The notes below the pieces were generated by a model. It searched no databases. It had not been told where the DNA came from and was given only the letters and a program-made list of their open reading frames with translations. A stretch of DNA of 64,000 nt, taken from positions 1-64,000 of the forward strand of contig NZ_JBHSGU010000005.1 in the NCBI RefSeq assembly GCF_042652645.1. The letters are read 5' to 3'. The position numbers and the translations under genes are program-made. Source of the DNA: Glaciecola siphonariae (GTDB lineage Bacteria > Pseudomonadota > Gammaproteobacteria > Enterobacterales > Alteromonadaceae). The stretch's first letter is position 1, and every line of letters begins with the position of its first letter. Below are positions 54,241 through 63,219 of this stretch, piece after piece.

Positions 54241-54264
54241 AAAAAGAGCAGCTATATTGCTCTA
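54241..54264 (-). terminator. rho-independent terminator of the repeat-domain lipoprotein gene
   Basis: On the minus strand AGAGCA-loop-TGCTCT (6-bp stem, 7-nt loop) is followed directly by TTTTTG, about 22 bp past the stop. The rest of the gap from 53938 to 54240 shows no gene. Confidence 0.65.
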
Positions 54265-54284
54265 CATTGTTTCCTTACCTTATA

Positions 54285-57200
54285 TTACTCAACGCCCACT
54301 ACTGCCTCAGACGTTGAGGAGTTATATGGTGACGCCGGATTGTCCGTATCCAATGAATCACCTTCGGCATAAGACTCAAAATCATCCGAAAAGACTTCAG
54401 TGCTGCCGTCTAGGTCGGAGTAAATCACTAGGTTATCTACAGAGACTACGCCGGTGTCTTCTCGCACGCCGCTGTTGTCACCAAACCTAACGGCTACATG
54501 TGTTACACCGCCGGTAGAGGAGTTGTCGGGCGTAAATCCTTCGGCTGTAAAGCGCACACCATCCACTTCAACCGTGACAACAGGTAATGCTTCTAAATTG
54601 CCACCCGGATATTCCCACGTGATCACAATATTCATAAACTGGTCGAGCACAACGATAGCAGCACTTGTGTCTACGTCACTGGGGCTGCGAAGGCCAAAAC
54701 TATCGTCTCTTATGCGAAGGTCAAGGATGGCGCCGCTGTTGTTGGTCGCTGAGTTGAATAAGGTTATAAATGCATCTCCATTACCCAAGTCGTCGTCTAA
54801 GCGTTTCAAAGCAAGTTCAATACGGCCTTGAGCCAGTGGACCGTTGTCACCAAGTGCATAGCGAAGCTCACCGGTGTCACCGGAATCAGTGTCGCGAATT
54901 TCGGCTATTTTGTTGCCTTCAGTCCCTGGGCCTCCCACTTCACCGATGGTCTCAACACTTGCCTCTGAGGTACTTGAGTTGTAAGGCGACGCAGGATTAT
55001 CAGTATCAAGCGAATCTCCAGTGGCATAAGACTCAAAGTCATCAGAAAAGACTTCAGAGCTGCCAGCGGTATCAGAGAATATAAACAAGTCATCAAGCGT
55101 AAATTTACCTGTTGCAGGTCTTACACCGCTATTATCACCAAACCTGAAGGCCACGTGGGTGACGCCACCAATAGCGTTGTTATCAGGTGTGAAGCCTTCG
55201 GCGGTAAAACGCACTCCATCAATTTCAACAGTCACCAAAGGCAGTGCGGTCAAATCTCCGCTTGGATATTCCCATGTAATGACAAGGTTCATGAATTGGT
55301 CAAGCAGTACTGTTGCCCCAGAAGTATCCACATCGGACGGGCTACGTACGCCAAAACTACTATCTCTGATACGCAGGTCTAAAATTGCGCCGCTGTTGTT
55401 AGTCGCTGAGTTAAATAGTGTGATGAAGGCATCACCATCACCGAGTTCATCATCTAAACGTTTCACACGCACTTCGATTCGACCTGCAGCGAGCGGACCT
55501 GCATCACCTAGTGCATAGCGTAATTCACCGGTATCTCCATCGTCGGTATCGATGATTACAGCTACATTGTTGGCGCCGCCTGGCGTACCGCCCACACCTG
55601 TAATGGTAATCACAAGCTCTGCCGTTGTGCCATCAAACGACTCAATCATAAAAATATCAGTTTCCCGCTCACCGCTCACCAAATCGGCGATGGTAGGATT
55701 CTCGGTATCAAGCTCATAGGTCCATGCGCCGTCTTCGTTTATCGATAGCACCCCAAACATACCCGTCAAAGTGGAGCCAACAATGAAAGCCTCACCTTCG
55801 TTAGGGTCAATTACACTAACTACGCCGCTAGCAAGTTCTGTGGCATCACTTGAGGTAACACCTGTTAAATCAAAGAACACCGCTGGAATTTGCTCTTCAG
55901 AGCCGTCACCAACATCAAACACAGTGACTTCTGAATAAATCGCTAGGCTATATAGGCCGCCAGTACTGTTTAAGGTGTCACCTACTTCGTAAGATTCAAA
56001 ATCGTCTTCAAATACACTTTGCGTGCCTTCTACATCTGAGAACACCTCAATATTGTCAACATAAAATGAGCCAAAAGGAATAGTTCTGTCGTTATCACCA
56101 AATCTAAATTGGATGGCTCTTACACCGTCGGCAAACCATTGATCTAAATCGGTAAAATCTGAATCAACGACTGCTGCGGTAGAGAATGAACCCCCTCCAA
56201 TCACTTCGCCATCAATGCTTAAGGTGAGTTGTTCAGACGCATCTAAGTCCCATGTGATTTCAACATCGTAAAATTGTTGCTCTGTAAATGGAGCCGTGAC
56301 CATAGCCCCGGGGTAAGCGCTGTTATCGGTGTTTCTCACCAAGAAGCGAGGCGCGATGGTGTTGCCTTCAGCGTCTGTTTGGCTACCCTGAATTCGCAGG
56401 TCTATCAGCGATTCGCTTGAGCTTCCTGACGACCCGTACAGTGTAATATAAGCGTCTTTAATGTTGCCATCGCTACCAAGTGCGACATCTTTTGAAAATG
56501 AAGCGTTCAGCTTGCCCTGACGCAAATTATCCACCGTGAATCGAATCTCACCGGTATCATTTCCAGTATCTGAAATCTTTACAACTTGAGTCAAGGCAGC
56601 AACGCGTATGTTGATTTCGGCACTTGTGCCATCAATCGACATTATGGTCACAACATCTCTCACGGAATTGCCCACTTCAAGATTTGCAACGGTCTCGTTC
56701 TCTACATCAACGCTGTACGACCAACTACCATCGGCATCGATGCTAAACACACCAAAGTCTAGGGTGCGGTTGTTTTGTGCCACAATGCCATCTTCACCAA
56801 AGTTTGGGTCGATGACGGTAACTGTGCCGGTTAATGGCTCATTTGCAGTATTTTGCACAGTGCCACTTAAATCCCCTTCAATAATGGCAGTGATAGGATC
56901 ATTGTTGTATCCCACCGCCGAACCAATAGCATTAAGTAAGTCAACATCCACATCAGCAGCAACTGCCGAGGTGCTTTGCAGATTAATTTGTGCAGTTTCA
57001 AAGGCATCTAAGGCAGTATCAGAAAACTCTCCATCGCCTAAGTCACTTGCTATCGCCTCAATCACGCTTGCCATGTTTCGCTCTGTGTCATCAGCATCTA
57101 ACTGAGACAATAACGCTAATACCGAGCCGTAACGGTCGGCATCCGCCGCGCCTTCAGCGCCAAGCGCGACTATGCCAACTGGTGTTGGCATAACTTGGGT

Positions 57201-57935
57201 AGTGTCAAAACGAATACCAAAGCGAATATTAATCGCCTCTGCCGCAGCCTGAAAATTGTTTAGATTGGGTTGTGCTGCTTGAACCGCCATCTCGGTTAAG
57301 GGTGATACTACATAAATAGGTGCCGGACTATCTTCGTTACCTTCAATCACATTAACCACTGCTCTAAGAACAGGCGCATCTAGTGCATCGCCGCTTGATT
57401 CATCAACGTAGCTGCCGCCAGTGCATGAAATCAAGCCGGCACCTTCAAAGTGGATATCGGTAAAGATAATGCCGCCGGTTTCTGACGATATTGCGCTGCC
57501 TTGTGCAGTACTTTGTGCGGTGCCGTTATCGCTAATAGAAAAAATATCGCAGTTTGCACCACTTACTGGGCCTTTCACAACGCTCGCTGCAACATCTAAG
57601 GTTGGCAAAATTTCGGGTGTTGAAGCACCAACACCTTCGGTAAAACCGGCTTCATCTGTATATCTTGCCGATACTGAAATAACCGTTCCTTCGTCTGCTT
57701 CGGTAATGGTGTAACGATCACCAGTAACGCCCGTTGACCACGCGTAAACGAGCGTATCTTGGCGAATGCCATCAGCATCGCTGGCCGATGCAACAAGCTC
57801 GCCTCCGGCAACAAAATCGCTCCCGCTGATGGCAACGCTGCCGCGATTATTACCTTCTATCTCGTTGTTATCTTCACTACCACAGCCAACTAGGGCGGTA
57901 GCGACAACAGCGAGTATAAGTGATTTTCTAAACAT
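54285..57935 (-). CDS. large repeat-domain lipoprotein of the alginate locus
   Basis: 1216 residues from the ATG at 57935, which has AGGAG 8 nt upstream (57959 lacks it). Lipobox LVGC at Cys18. An N-terminal region (about 25-345) is followed by two VCBS/cadherin-like beta domains (about 355-445 and 688-780; FGVFSIDADGSWSYSVD, FGVLSINEDGAWTYELD). Between and after them lie three copies of a roughly 200-residue beta-rich module (about 450-667, 790-993, 1009-1216). The last two are near identical (ELRYALGD, LDLRIRDxSFG, VDGVRFTAEGFTPDN, VFSDDFESYA). It resembles a carbohydrate-binding beta-jelly-roll, so it may hold alginate at the surface for the adjacent receptor; this is inference. Confidence 0.8.
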   Translation of the reverse strand: MFRKSLILAVVATALVGCGSEDNNEIEGNNRGSVAISGSDFVAGGELVASASDADGIRQDTLVYAWSTGVTGDRYTITEADEGTVISVSARYTDEAGFTEGVGASTPEILPTLDVAASVVKGPVSGANCDIFSISDNGTAQSTAQGSAISSETGGIIFTDIHFEGAGLISCTGGSYVDESSGDALDAPVLRAVVNVIEGNEDSPAPIYVVSPLTEMAVQAAQPNLNNFQAAAEAINIRFGIRFDTTQVMPTPVGIVALGAEGAADADRYGSVLALLSQLDADDTERNMASVIEAIASDLGDGEFSDTALDAFETAQINLQSTSAVAADVDVDLLNAIGSAVGYNNDPITAIIEGDLSGTVQNTANEPLTGTVTVIDPNFGEDGIVAQNNRTLDFGVFSIDADGSWSYSVDVENETVANLEVGNSVRDVVTIMSIDGTSAEINIRVAALTQVVKISDTGNDTGEIRFTVDNLRQGKLNASFSKDVALGSDGNIKDAYITLYGSSGSSSESLIDLRIQGSQTDAEGNTIAPRFLVRNTDNSAYPGAMVTAPFTEQQFYDVEITWDLDASEQLTLSIDGEVIGGGSFSTAAVVDSDFTDLDQWFADGVRAIQFRFGDNDRTIPFGSFYVDNIEVFSDVEGTQSVFEDDFESYEVGDTLNSTGGLYSLAIYSEVTVFDVGDGSEEQIPAVFFDLTGVTSSDATELASGVVSVIDPNEGEAFIVGSTLTGMFGVLSINEDGAWTYELDTENPTIADLVSGERETDIFMIESFDGTTAELVITITGVGGTPGGANNVAVIIDTDDGDTGELRYALGDAGPLAAGRIEVRVKRLDDELGDGDAFITLFNSATNNSGAILDLRIRDSSFGVRSPSDVDTSGATVLLDQFMNLVITWEYPSGDLTALPLVTVEIDGVRFTAEGFTPDNNAIGGVTHVAFRFGDNSGVRPATGKFTLDDLFIFSDTAGSSEVFSDDFESYATGDSLDTDNPASPYNSSTSEASVETIGEVGGPGTEGNKIAEIRDTDSGDTGELRYALGDNGPLAQGRIELALKRLDDDLGNGDAFITLFNSATNNSGAILDLRIRDDSFGLRSPSDVDTSAAIVVLDQFMNIVITWEYPGGNLEALPVVTVEVDGVRFTAEGFTPDNSSTGGVTHVAVRFGDNSGVREDTGVVSVDNLVIYSDLDGSTEVFSDDFESYAEGDSLDTDNPASPYNSSTSEAVVGVE
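54288..55568 (-). repeat. intragenic near-identical duplication in the lipoprotein gene
   Basis: The segments 54288-54911 and 54957-55568 encode copies three and two of the 200-residue module and share long stretches of identical residues. A recent in-gene duplication best explains this. A diverged older copy corresponds to about 55935-56590. Confidence 0.85.
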
Positions 57936-58098
57936 GCTTTCTACTCCTGAAAGTTTCACTGTTAAGTATTAGCAGTCACCGTGTAGCTTGGGTCTTATTT
58001 GTGTCGCCGGTGACTGTCTTTTTACTTTGCGTAATGTCTGAGCCACAATTCGATTCGTGGCTTTTGCTTTTTGAGTAAGGCTTGAGGTATCTACTCAC

Positions 58099-61000
58099 TT
58101 AGTATTTAAAGCTGATACCGGCGAATAAACGTGGGCCGTAGTCACTGACTTGACCTAAATTATCTTGTACAAAAAAGTCGTCTGAGCGTGGCGCGCTAAA
58201 CAAATTAATTGCTTCGACTTTCACACGGATATTTTTGTTTATTTTATAGGAAGCACGTGCTTCCCAAACGCCTACCTCGTCAACATAACGCAGTCGCGTG
58301 CCGTTGCTTGTGTATGGTTGAAAATATTCGCTTCGGTATTTGTAGATTATGGCAGTATCAAAATCACCAATTTGGTAATACACCTGACCACTAAATACAT
58401 GCTCAGAAAACCCAGGCACTGCACCAGGTGGAATAATGCCTTCGGTAAGCTGAATGGTGTTTCCATTGAGGTCGGTTACGAAAGTGTCGCCGTACAGACT
58501 GTCTTCAAACTCAAAATCAGTATCTGCGTAGTTATAGCCAATCTTTACACCTAAGCCATTGTCCCAACGGTAAGCAAACGACGCTTCAATACCAGCTAGG
58601 TCACTTTCTTCGTCTGTCGTCACGGAGTTGGTAATTGGAAGGGCAATATCTACGCCTTCAATGGTAAAGTTTTCAAGCACAGTTTGTTGCTGGAAGCCTC
58701 CGTTAAATTGCTTGTAGTAAAATCCTAAGGCAATGATGGAGTCTTCGTTTGGATACCATTCAAATGCAAGGTCATAGTTCCACGACATCAGTGGTTGCGT
58801 ATCTGGGTTACCTGAACCATTGATGCCTACTAAGAGGTCTTCAATTGACTCAGGCGCATCGTCATCATCCACTTGAAAGGTACGGCTGTAGCTTAAGTCA
58901 GAGGGGTCCGCTCGCGACATACCGCGATAAATGCCGGCTCTTAAAAGGATGTCTTCGGAATAATCCACGACTAAATTAAAGCTCGGCAATACCTCGGTGT
59001 AGTCACCGCCCGCTTCAATTTGCTCAATAGTATCGTTCGTTTCTAGGCTTATAATCCCAAGTTCGTTGGTAACTATGTCAAAGCCTTGTCTAAATCCAAT
59101 TGAGGTGACCTCGGTATTAACGACGCGTATGCCAAAGTTACCGCGAATAAATTTATTGAACATTTCAGTATCGAAGTTCGCCATGGCATACGCTGAGATA
59201 GTTTTTTCGGTCACGTCGATGGTGCCAGCGTTCTCATACTCAAGCTCAGGATAGCCAAATTCACCGCCTTGCGAAGCAACAACAGCTTGCGAAAAACAAA
59301 CATTGTCATAGGTTGCCCATGAAGAGCCGGTGCCACTGGATATCACGTTGCCATCAGCGCCCACATTAGTGATGAGGTTTCCGTCTGACACGTTCGACAA
59401 AAAGTCAGATTCTGGGAAGTCGATTTGGCAACTTTGGAGAACATCTAATGCAGATGCCACGCCTTCATTTAAAACAAATTCATTTCTCGAACCATTGCCT
59501 TGCGTTCCACCTAGTTGCAGAAAGGTCAGTTCAGAGTATCGAAGGCCAGCCTGAATGCTGGTAAATGCCTCATGGTTTAAAACGTAATCAAAATCTAAGC
59601 GCCCGGCAAAAATTTCATTTTCTCTTGTATTTTCGCGGTCTAATCGAGTACGCAAGCTGTCGGTAAAGTTTGCAATATCAGTTACGTCAAAATCAGTGAC
59701 TGTAAAATTCGGAATGTACTCACCTAGCTCCCAAGATATGAATGGACGGTTTGACGTACGCCCACGGTTAGAGATTTGCAGCTCTTCGCGTTTAGTTTGC
59801 GAGTAAGAAATGTCGGCAGTAACGGTGAGAGAATCATTGAAATAATGCTCAATGTTAAGACCCCCTCCACGGTAGTTCTCTTCACGAGAAAACTGTTCCC
59901 CGGCGGATTCAATTCGTTCTTCACCCGCCCACTGTAAAATGCCGCCAACGCTGTTGGTAATAAGGCTTTCACCAGTGACCCCTGGAGTAACACGCTTTTG
60001 TAAGAAAACTAAATCATGACGGGCCTCGGCCTGAGTTCGGTCCGAGATTTGTGCGTCTAAGTTAATATCCCACGCTTCAGATGGACGATATTGAAGGCCA
60101 AAAAACAAGGCATCTCTTTCGTCTGAGGTTTCGTTTTGACGAAAACTGCGGCTAGAGCCTGTCCAAGCGTAAGGCGTTCCTGTGCTCTCTGCACGACCGG
60201 TAGTTGGGTCGATAGCGGTTTGATAACCTTGGTTGTTACTTCCGCTGACTTGATCTTCACAATCACCCGCAGCGCTTCTAAAAAAGCCTTCGTTACTGTT
60301 TGTAGGGTCGTTTAAACAGGCCCACAAGGATGAACCTGATGGGCTAGAACTACGATACTCAGCTTCAGGTTGAGTAATATCCTGACGCTGCCAACCCACT
60401 GTTAAGCCCAATGATTGACCGTTATCAAACTCAAATTGGTCTACATAGCTTAAGGTACCTCGGTAACCAACATCACCATGAAGAGAATTATCAACGTTTG
60501 CTTGGTCAGGGTTATAGTTTGCTTTCACTTCGGCTTGAAAACGTTGTTCGCCAAACTCTAGCGGCTTCAAGGTTTCTAGCGTGATTACGCCGGCAACACC
60601 CCCTTCAATCATGGATGCGTCTTGCGTTTTATATATCGCCACCTTTTTCATTAACTCAGAAGGAAACTGCGAGAAGTTAACAGAGCGATCACCGCTACCA
60701 TTTGTGGCCTCGCGCCCATTTATATGGGTAGCACTTAAAAAAGGACCCAGACCACGAATAGTGATTTCAGTTGCTCCGCCATTCTCGCGATGTGAAGCGG
60801 CCCCCGTGATTGATTCTAGTGCCTCACCAATTGAGAGAGCGGGCAAGTCGCCAATATCGGTAGCAGATAAACCATCGACTACTGTGGTTGCCTCACGCTT
60901 AATCGCGATTTGATCTTGGATAGTTTTCCGAGTGCCTGTTACCTCTACAACCTCAACGCCATTGCCTTGATTGTTTGTAGTTTCTGTTTGGGGCTCTTGT

Positions 61001-61134
61001 GCTGACGCGGAAAATGCAAAAGAGCTCGCAACACCGGCAAAAACGGCTACTTTCACCCATTTAGCCACAGGCGTCAGCGTAAATGTATCCTGATGTGTTG
61101 ATGAGTCTCTATGTTTCCCTGATGACAACGACAT
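58099..61134 (-). CDS. TonB-dependent receptor of the alginate locus
   Basis: 1011 residues. A long N-terminal extension leads to the signal segment (about 28-46, cut FSASA-QE). Plug with EVTGTRKTIQDQI, ALSIGEALESITGAAS, ITIRGLGPFLSATHINGREA and GVAGVITLETLKPLEF, then a barrel ending FAGISFKY. The plug pattern matches the Xanthomonas/Caulobacter-type carbohydrate receptors. With the PL7 lyase upstream and the lipoprotein downstream, oligo-alginate is the likely ligand. Two inverted repeats (57973-58016 and about 58050-58070) lie between it and the lipoprotein gene. Confidence 0.92.
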   Translation of the reverse strand: MSLSSGKHRDSSTHQDTFTLTPVAKWVKVAVFAGVASSFAFSASAQEPQTETTNNQGNGVEVVEVTGTRKTIQDQIAIKREATTVVDGLSATDIGDLPALSIGEALESITGAASHRENGGATEITIRGLGPFLSATHINGREATNGSGDRSVNFSQFPSELMKKVAIYKTQDASMIEGGVAGVITLETLKPLEFGEQRFQAEVKANYNPDQANVDNSLHGDVGYRGTLSYVDQFEFDNGQSLGLTVGWQRQDITQPEAEYRSSSPSGSSLWACLNDPTNSNEGFFRSAAGDCEDQVSGSNNQGYQTAIDPTTGRAESTGTPYAWTGSSRSFRQNETSDERDALFFGLQYRPSEAWDINLDAQISDRTQAEARHDLVFLQKRVTPGVTGESLITNSVGGILQWAGEERIESAGEQFSREENYRGGGLNIEHYFNDSLTVTADISYSQTKREELQISNRGRTSNRPFISWELGEYIPNFTVTDFDVTDIANFTDSLRTRLDRENTRENEIFAGRLDFDYVLNHEAFTSIQAGLRYSELTFLQLGGTQGNGSRNEFVLNEGVASALDVLQSCQIDFPESDFLSNVSDGNLITNVGADGNVISSGTGSSWATYDNVCFSQAVVASQGGEFGYPELEYENAGTIDVTEKTISAYAMANFDTEMFNKFIRGNFGIRVVNTEVTSIGFRQGFDIVTNELGIISLETNDTIEQIEAGGDYTEVLPSFNLVVDYSEDILLRAGIYRGMSRADPSDLSYSRTFQVDDDDAPESIEDLLVGINGSGNPDTQPLMSWNYDLAFEWYPNEDSIIALGFYYKQFNGGFQQQTVLENFTIEGVDIALPITNSVTTDEESDLAGIEASFAYRWDNGLGVKIGYNYADTDFEFEDSLYGDTFVTDLNGNTIQLTEGIIPPGAVPGFSEHVFSGQVYYQIGDFDTAIIYKYRSEYFQPYTSNGTRLRYVDEVGVWEARASYKINKNIRVKVEAINLFSAPRSDDFFVQDNLGQVSDYGPRLFAGISFKY

Positions 61135-61279
61135 ATCGAGTTCTCCATTGTGTTAATGCGAGCATTTAAATGCTGTCCGCTTGTTATATTTATGTAAGTG
61201 GTTTGTTATCTTGCAATATAATCCATTAAAACCAATAACTCAACCAATTAAGCGACCAAAGCCTATACTCAAACCCACT

Positions 61280-61294
61280 ATTGGCATTACCAAT
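61280..61294. promoter_or_regulatory. putative GntR-type operator in the alginate locus
   Basis: ATTGGCATTACCAAT is one base short of the symmetric ATTGGTA/TACCAAT form common for FadR-subfamily GntR regulators. It lies between the PL7 stop and the receptor start, about 145 bp before the latter. The half-site ATTACCAA recurs upstream of the PL7 gene (62703-62710). Confidence 0.45.
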
Positions 61295-61349
61295 TTTATT
61301 TTAAGTGTAAGCGAGCGGCAAAAACACCCGTGTTTTCGAGGGAAGGTAG

Positions 61350-62396
61350 TTAGAAGCGGTAGCCGTGATGGCTGTTGTGAAGATGGTAGAAAGTGGCCTG
61401 CACGTAATCGCCGTCAGCACCACCATTGTTTTGGTTGTAAACGCCAGCTTTGAAGTACATATACTGATTGCCCGCACTGTATCCACTGCCAGACATATCA
61501 TAAAATTTGGTGATATTTTGTTTGCCCTCACGGATTATGGTCACAAAGAGCACTTCGTTTTCTACGGTAATCTTATAAGAAAACTTCTCATTTAAGGCAA
61601 TACCATCTTGTGGGTTGCTAAGCGTGTGGGATCGAGTGCCAATCATATTTATCCAAACATCATCAGCACCATTGATTTCGTGAGCAAAATAAATAGCGCC
61701 TTTGTCATTATTTGGCAGTTTGCGGTAATACAAACGAACAGGCTCGTCGTCTGTGGCGTGTATTTGGCCAATTATAACTCGACCTATCATTTTGTCGTCG
61801 CCTGTTGTTGACACACGATTGACCGCAAGACTGGCCTCTAAAGAACCTTCTATTCCTCCCGCCTTTCGCTTCATTGAGCCATGTGCATTGCTAAACACCC
61901 AATTGTTTTTAGTCACTCCTCGAACCTTTACTCGTGTGTCGCCTCGGCGCAGCATTTCACGTAATTCTGTTCTTGCGTATTTAGTATTTTTTGACGTTGT
62001 TGCACCCACATTCCAAGACGCGAACACCAAGCCACCATCGTCAGCAGTGTAAAACAAAGGCTTTAGTTCAAATCCCTCATCTAGCGATCTTTCGTAAATG
62101 GTGTCGGCTTTAGCATCTTCGTTGAGATCTGTGGGTAGGGTCAGTGACCAGTCTAGTAAATCAAAGTTTTCTCCGGGCTTTTTATTCGGAGAAAGGGCAG
62201 AAAAGTCACCCAACAATACGCCGTCTTGCAAGTTTTGATGAGACTCAGGAATAGTAATTTGCGCTTCAGGCTCTTTTGCATTGATAGGAGCTATAAAGAT
62301 ACATTGGCTCGTTAGCATTATTACAAAAAAGTGTATTCGTATTGCCATAACTCGCTTTAAGAATTTATTGGAAAGAGAGTTAACAGTATTTTTCAT
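61350..62396 (-). CDS. PL7 family alginate lyase
   Basis: 348 residues with a signal peptide (cut near INA-KEP, residue 40). The PL7 domain (about 78-348) has the three signature regions: RTELREML, QIH (in IIGQIHATD) and YFKAGVYNQN, which carry the catalytic Arg, Gln, His and Tyr. A QIH rather than QVH motif is usually linked with activity on G-containing blocks, from family knowledge. It would cut alginate by beta-elimination in the periplasm or outside. An AGGAA box lies 6 nt before the ATG. Confidence 0.95.
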   Translation of the reverse strand: MKNTVNSLSNKFLKRVMAIRIHFFVIMLTSQCIFIAPINAKEPEAQITIPESHQNLQDGVLLGDFSALSPNKKPGENFDLLDWSLTLPTDLNEDAKADTIYERSLDEGFELKPLFYTADDGGLVFASWNVGATTSKNTKYARTELREMLRRGDTRVKVRGVTKNNWVFSNAHGSMKRKAGGIEGSLEASLAVNRVSTTGDDKMIGRVIIGQIHATDDEPVRLYYRKLPNNDKGAIYFAHEINGADDVWINMIGTRSHTLSNPQDGIALNEKFSYKITVENEVLFVTIIREGKQNITKFYDMSGSGYSAGNQYMYFKAGVYNQNNGGADGDYVQATFYHLHNSHHGYRF

Positions 62397-63219
62397 ATTC
62401 GATTCCTATCCATATACTAAGTTGGCGGCGCTCAATGTTTAAAGCTCAGCATATAAACATCAGAGCATCTACGTGACTGTCGAATCTCTTTTTGACTTGC
62501 CGCAAGCTGAAAATACAGCCACAACAGCTTTGCTTCAATACCAAGTAGCACGCTAATATCGCTGACATTTAGCTGCCATGTAGCTGTCATATAAGTGCGT
62601 GGCTCTTATGGTATTTGTCTACCTTGGATAAGAAGAGCCGCCTCATTTGAATAACATGTAACTAAGTATGGAATTATTTGTCAACCAAATATTAAATAAT
62701 TTATTACCAAAATTAAATATATTGGTAAGCAATATCGTTTATCGCTTGTTTTGCAGGGAGCATAAATAGACTTCAAAAGCATTTTGTTTTTTTATGAAGC
62801 TTTACTCATATTTAATTTATTCATCCTTAATTTACTCATCCTAAAATAACGCGCACCTACGATTTGGGCAACAATCAGGCGAGCATAATTTGGCAAATCA
62901 ATCCCTTACTTCAGCACTCATTATTATCAATCATTAATAATAGATAAGGCATATCCATCTTTGTTGATTGTGTGATAGCGCTGTTAAACACGCTGTAATT
63001 GCGGATTTGTAAAAATATGATATCTGGCATCTTTGAGCTGCACGTGATGCAGGAAATTTTTCTGTGATGATTTCTTGGGCGGTTGTTACGAAGTATACCG
63101 CATATCTGCCTGCGGACCTGATACAAAATCGGGTCTGCCGACAGATATACGATGAATTGGTTAAGCTTATACCGCTTTTTTAAGCGCTGCTAAGCGCAGG
63201 CTCTTTTGCCCTTAAACGA
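62397..63219. other. 823-bp intergenic region, no gene seen
   Basis: Between PL7 and the sugar dehydrogenase gene. It is A/T-rich around 62650-62850. It holds an inverted repeat TTACCAA/TTGGTAA (62704-62710 and 62722-62728, 11-bp spacer), a possible GntR-type site pair for the PL7 promoter, and a 15-bp tandem repeat (62803-62847). A 71-codon frame at 62911-63126 has no coding character or ribosome-binding signal that I can support. Confidence 0.6.
62803..62847. repeat. 15-bp tandem repeat upstream of the PL7 gene
   Basis: Three units: TACTCATATTTAATT, TATTCATCCTTAATT, TACTCATCCTAAAAT. The period equals that of the tracts near ubiD and gcdH, but the sequence is unrelated. Confidence 0.85.

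Noticed and set aside
56608..57105. 165-codon plus-strand frame inside the repeat lipoprotein gene
   Set aside because: Antisense shadow of a clear lipoprotein coding sequence; low-complexity Ser/Pro-rich product with no start signal.
57973..58070. Two inverted repeats (CAGTCACCG/CGGTGACTG and AGCCAC/GTGGCT) between the alginate receptor and the lipoprotein gene
   Set aside because: As terminators their T-rich tails point to the plus strand, where no gene ends; kept only as possible leader structures.
62911..63126. 71-codon minus-strand frame in the gap before the PL7 gene
   Set aside because: No ribosome-binding site, no recognised motif and Cys/Ile-rich random-looking composition.
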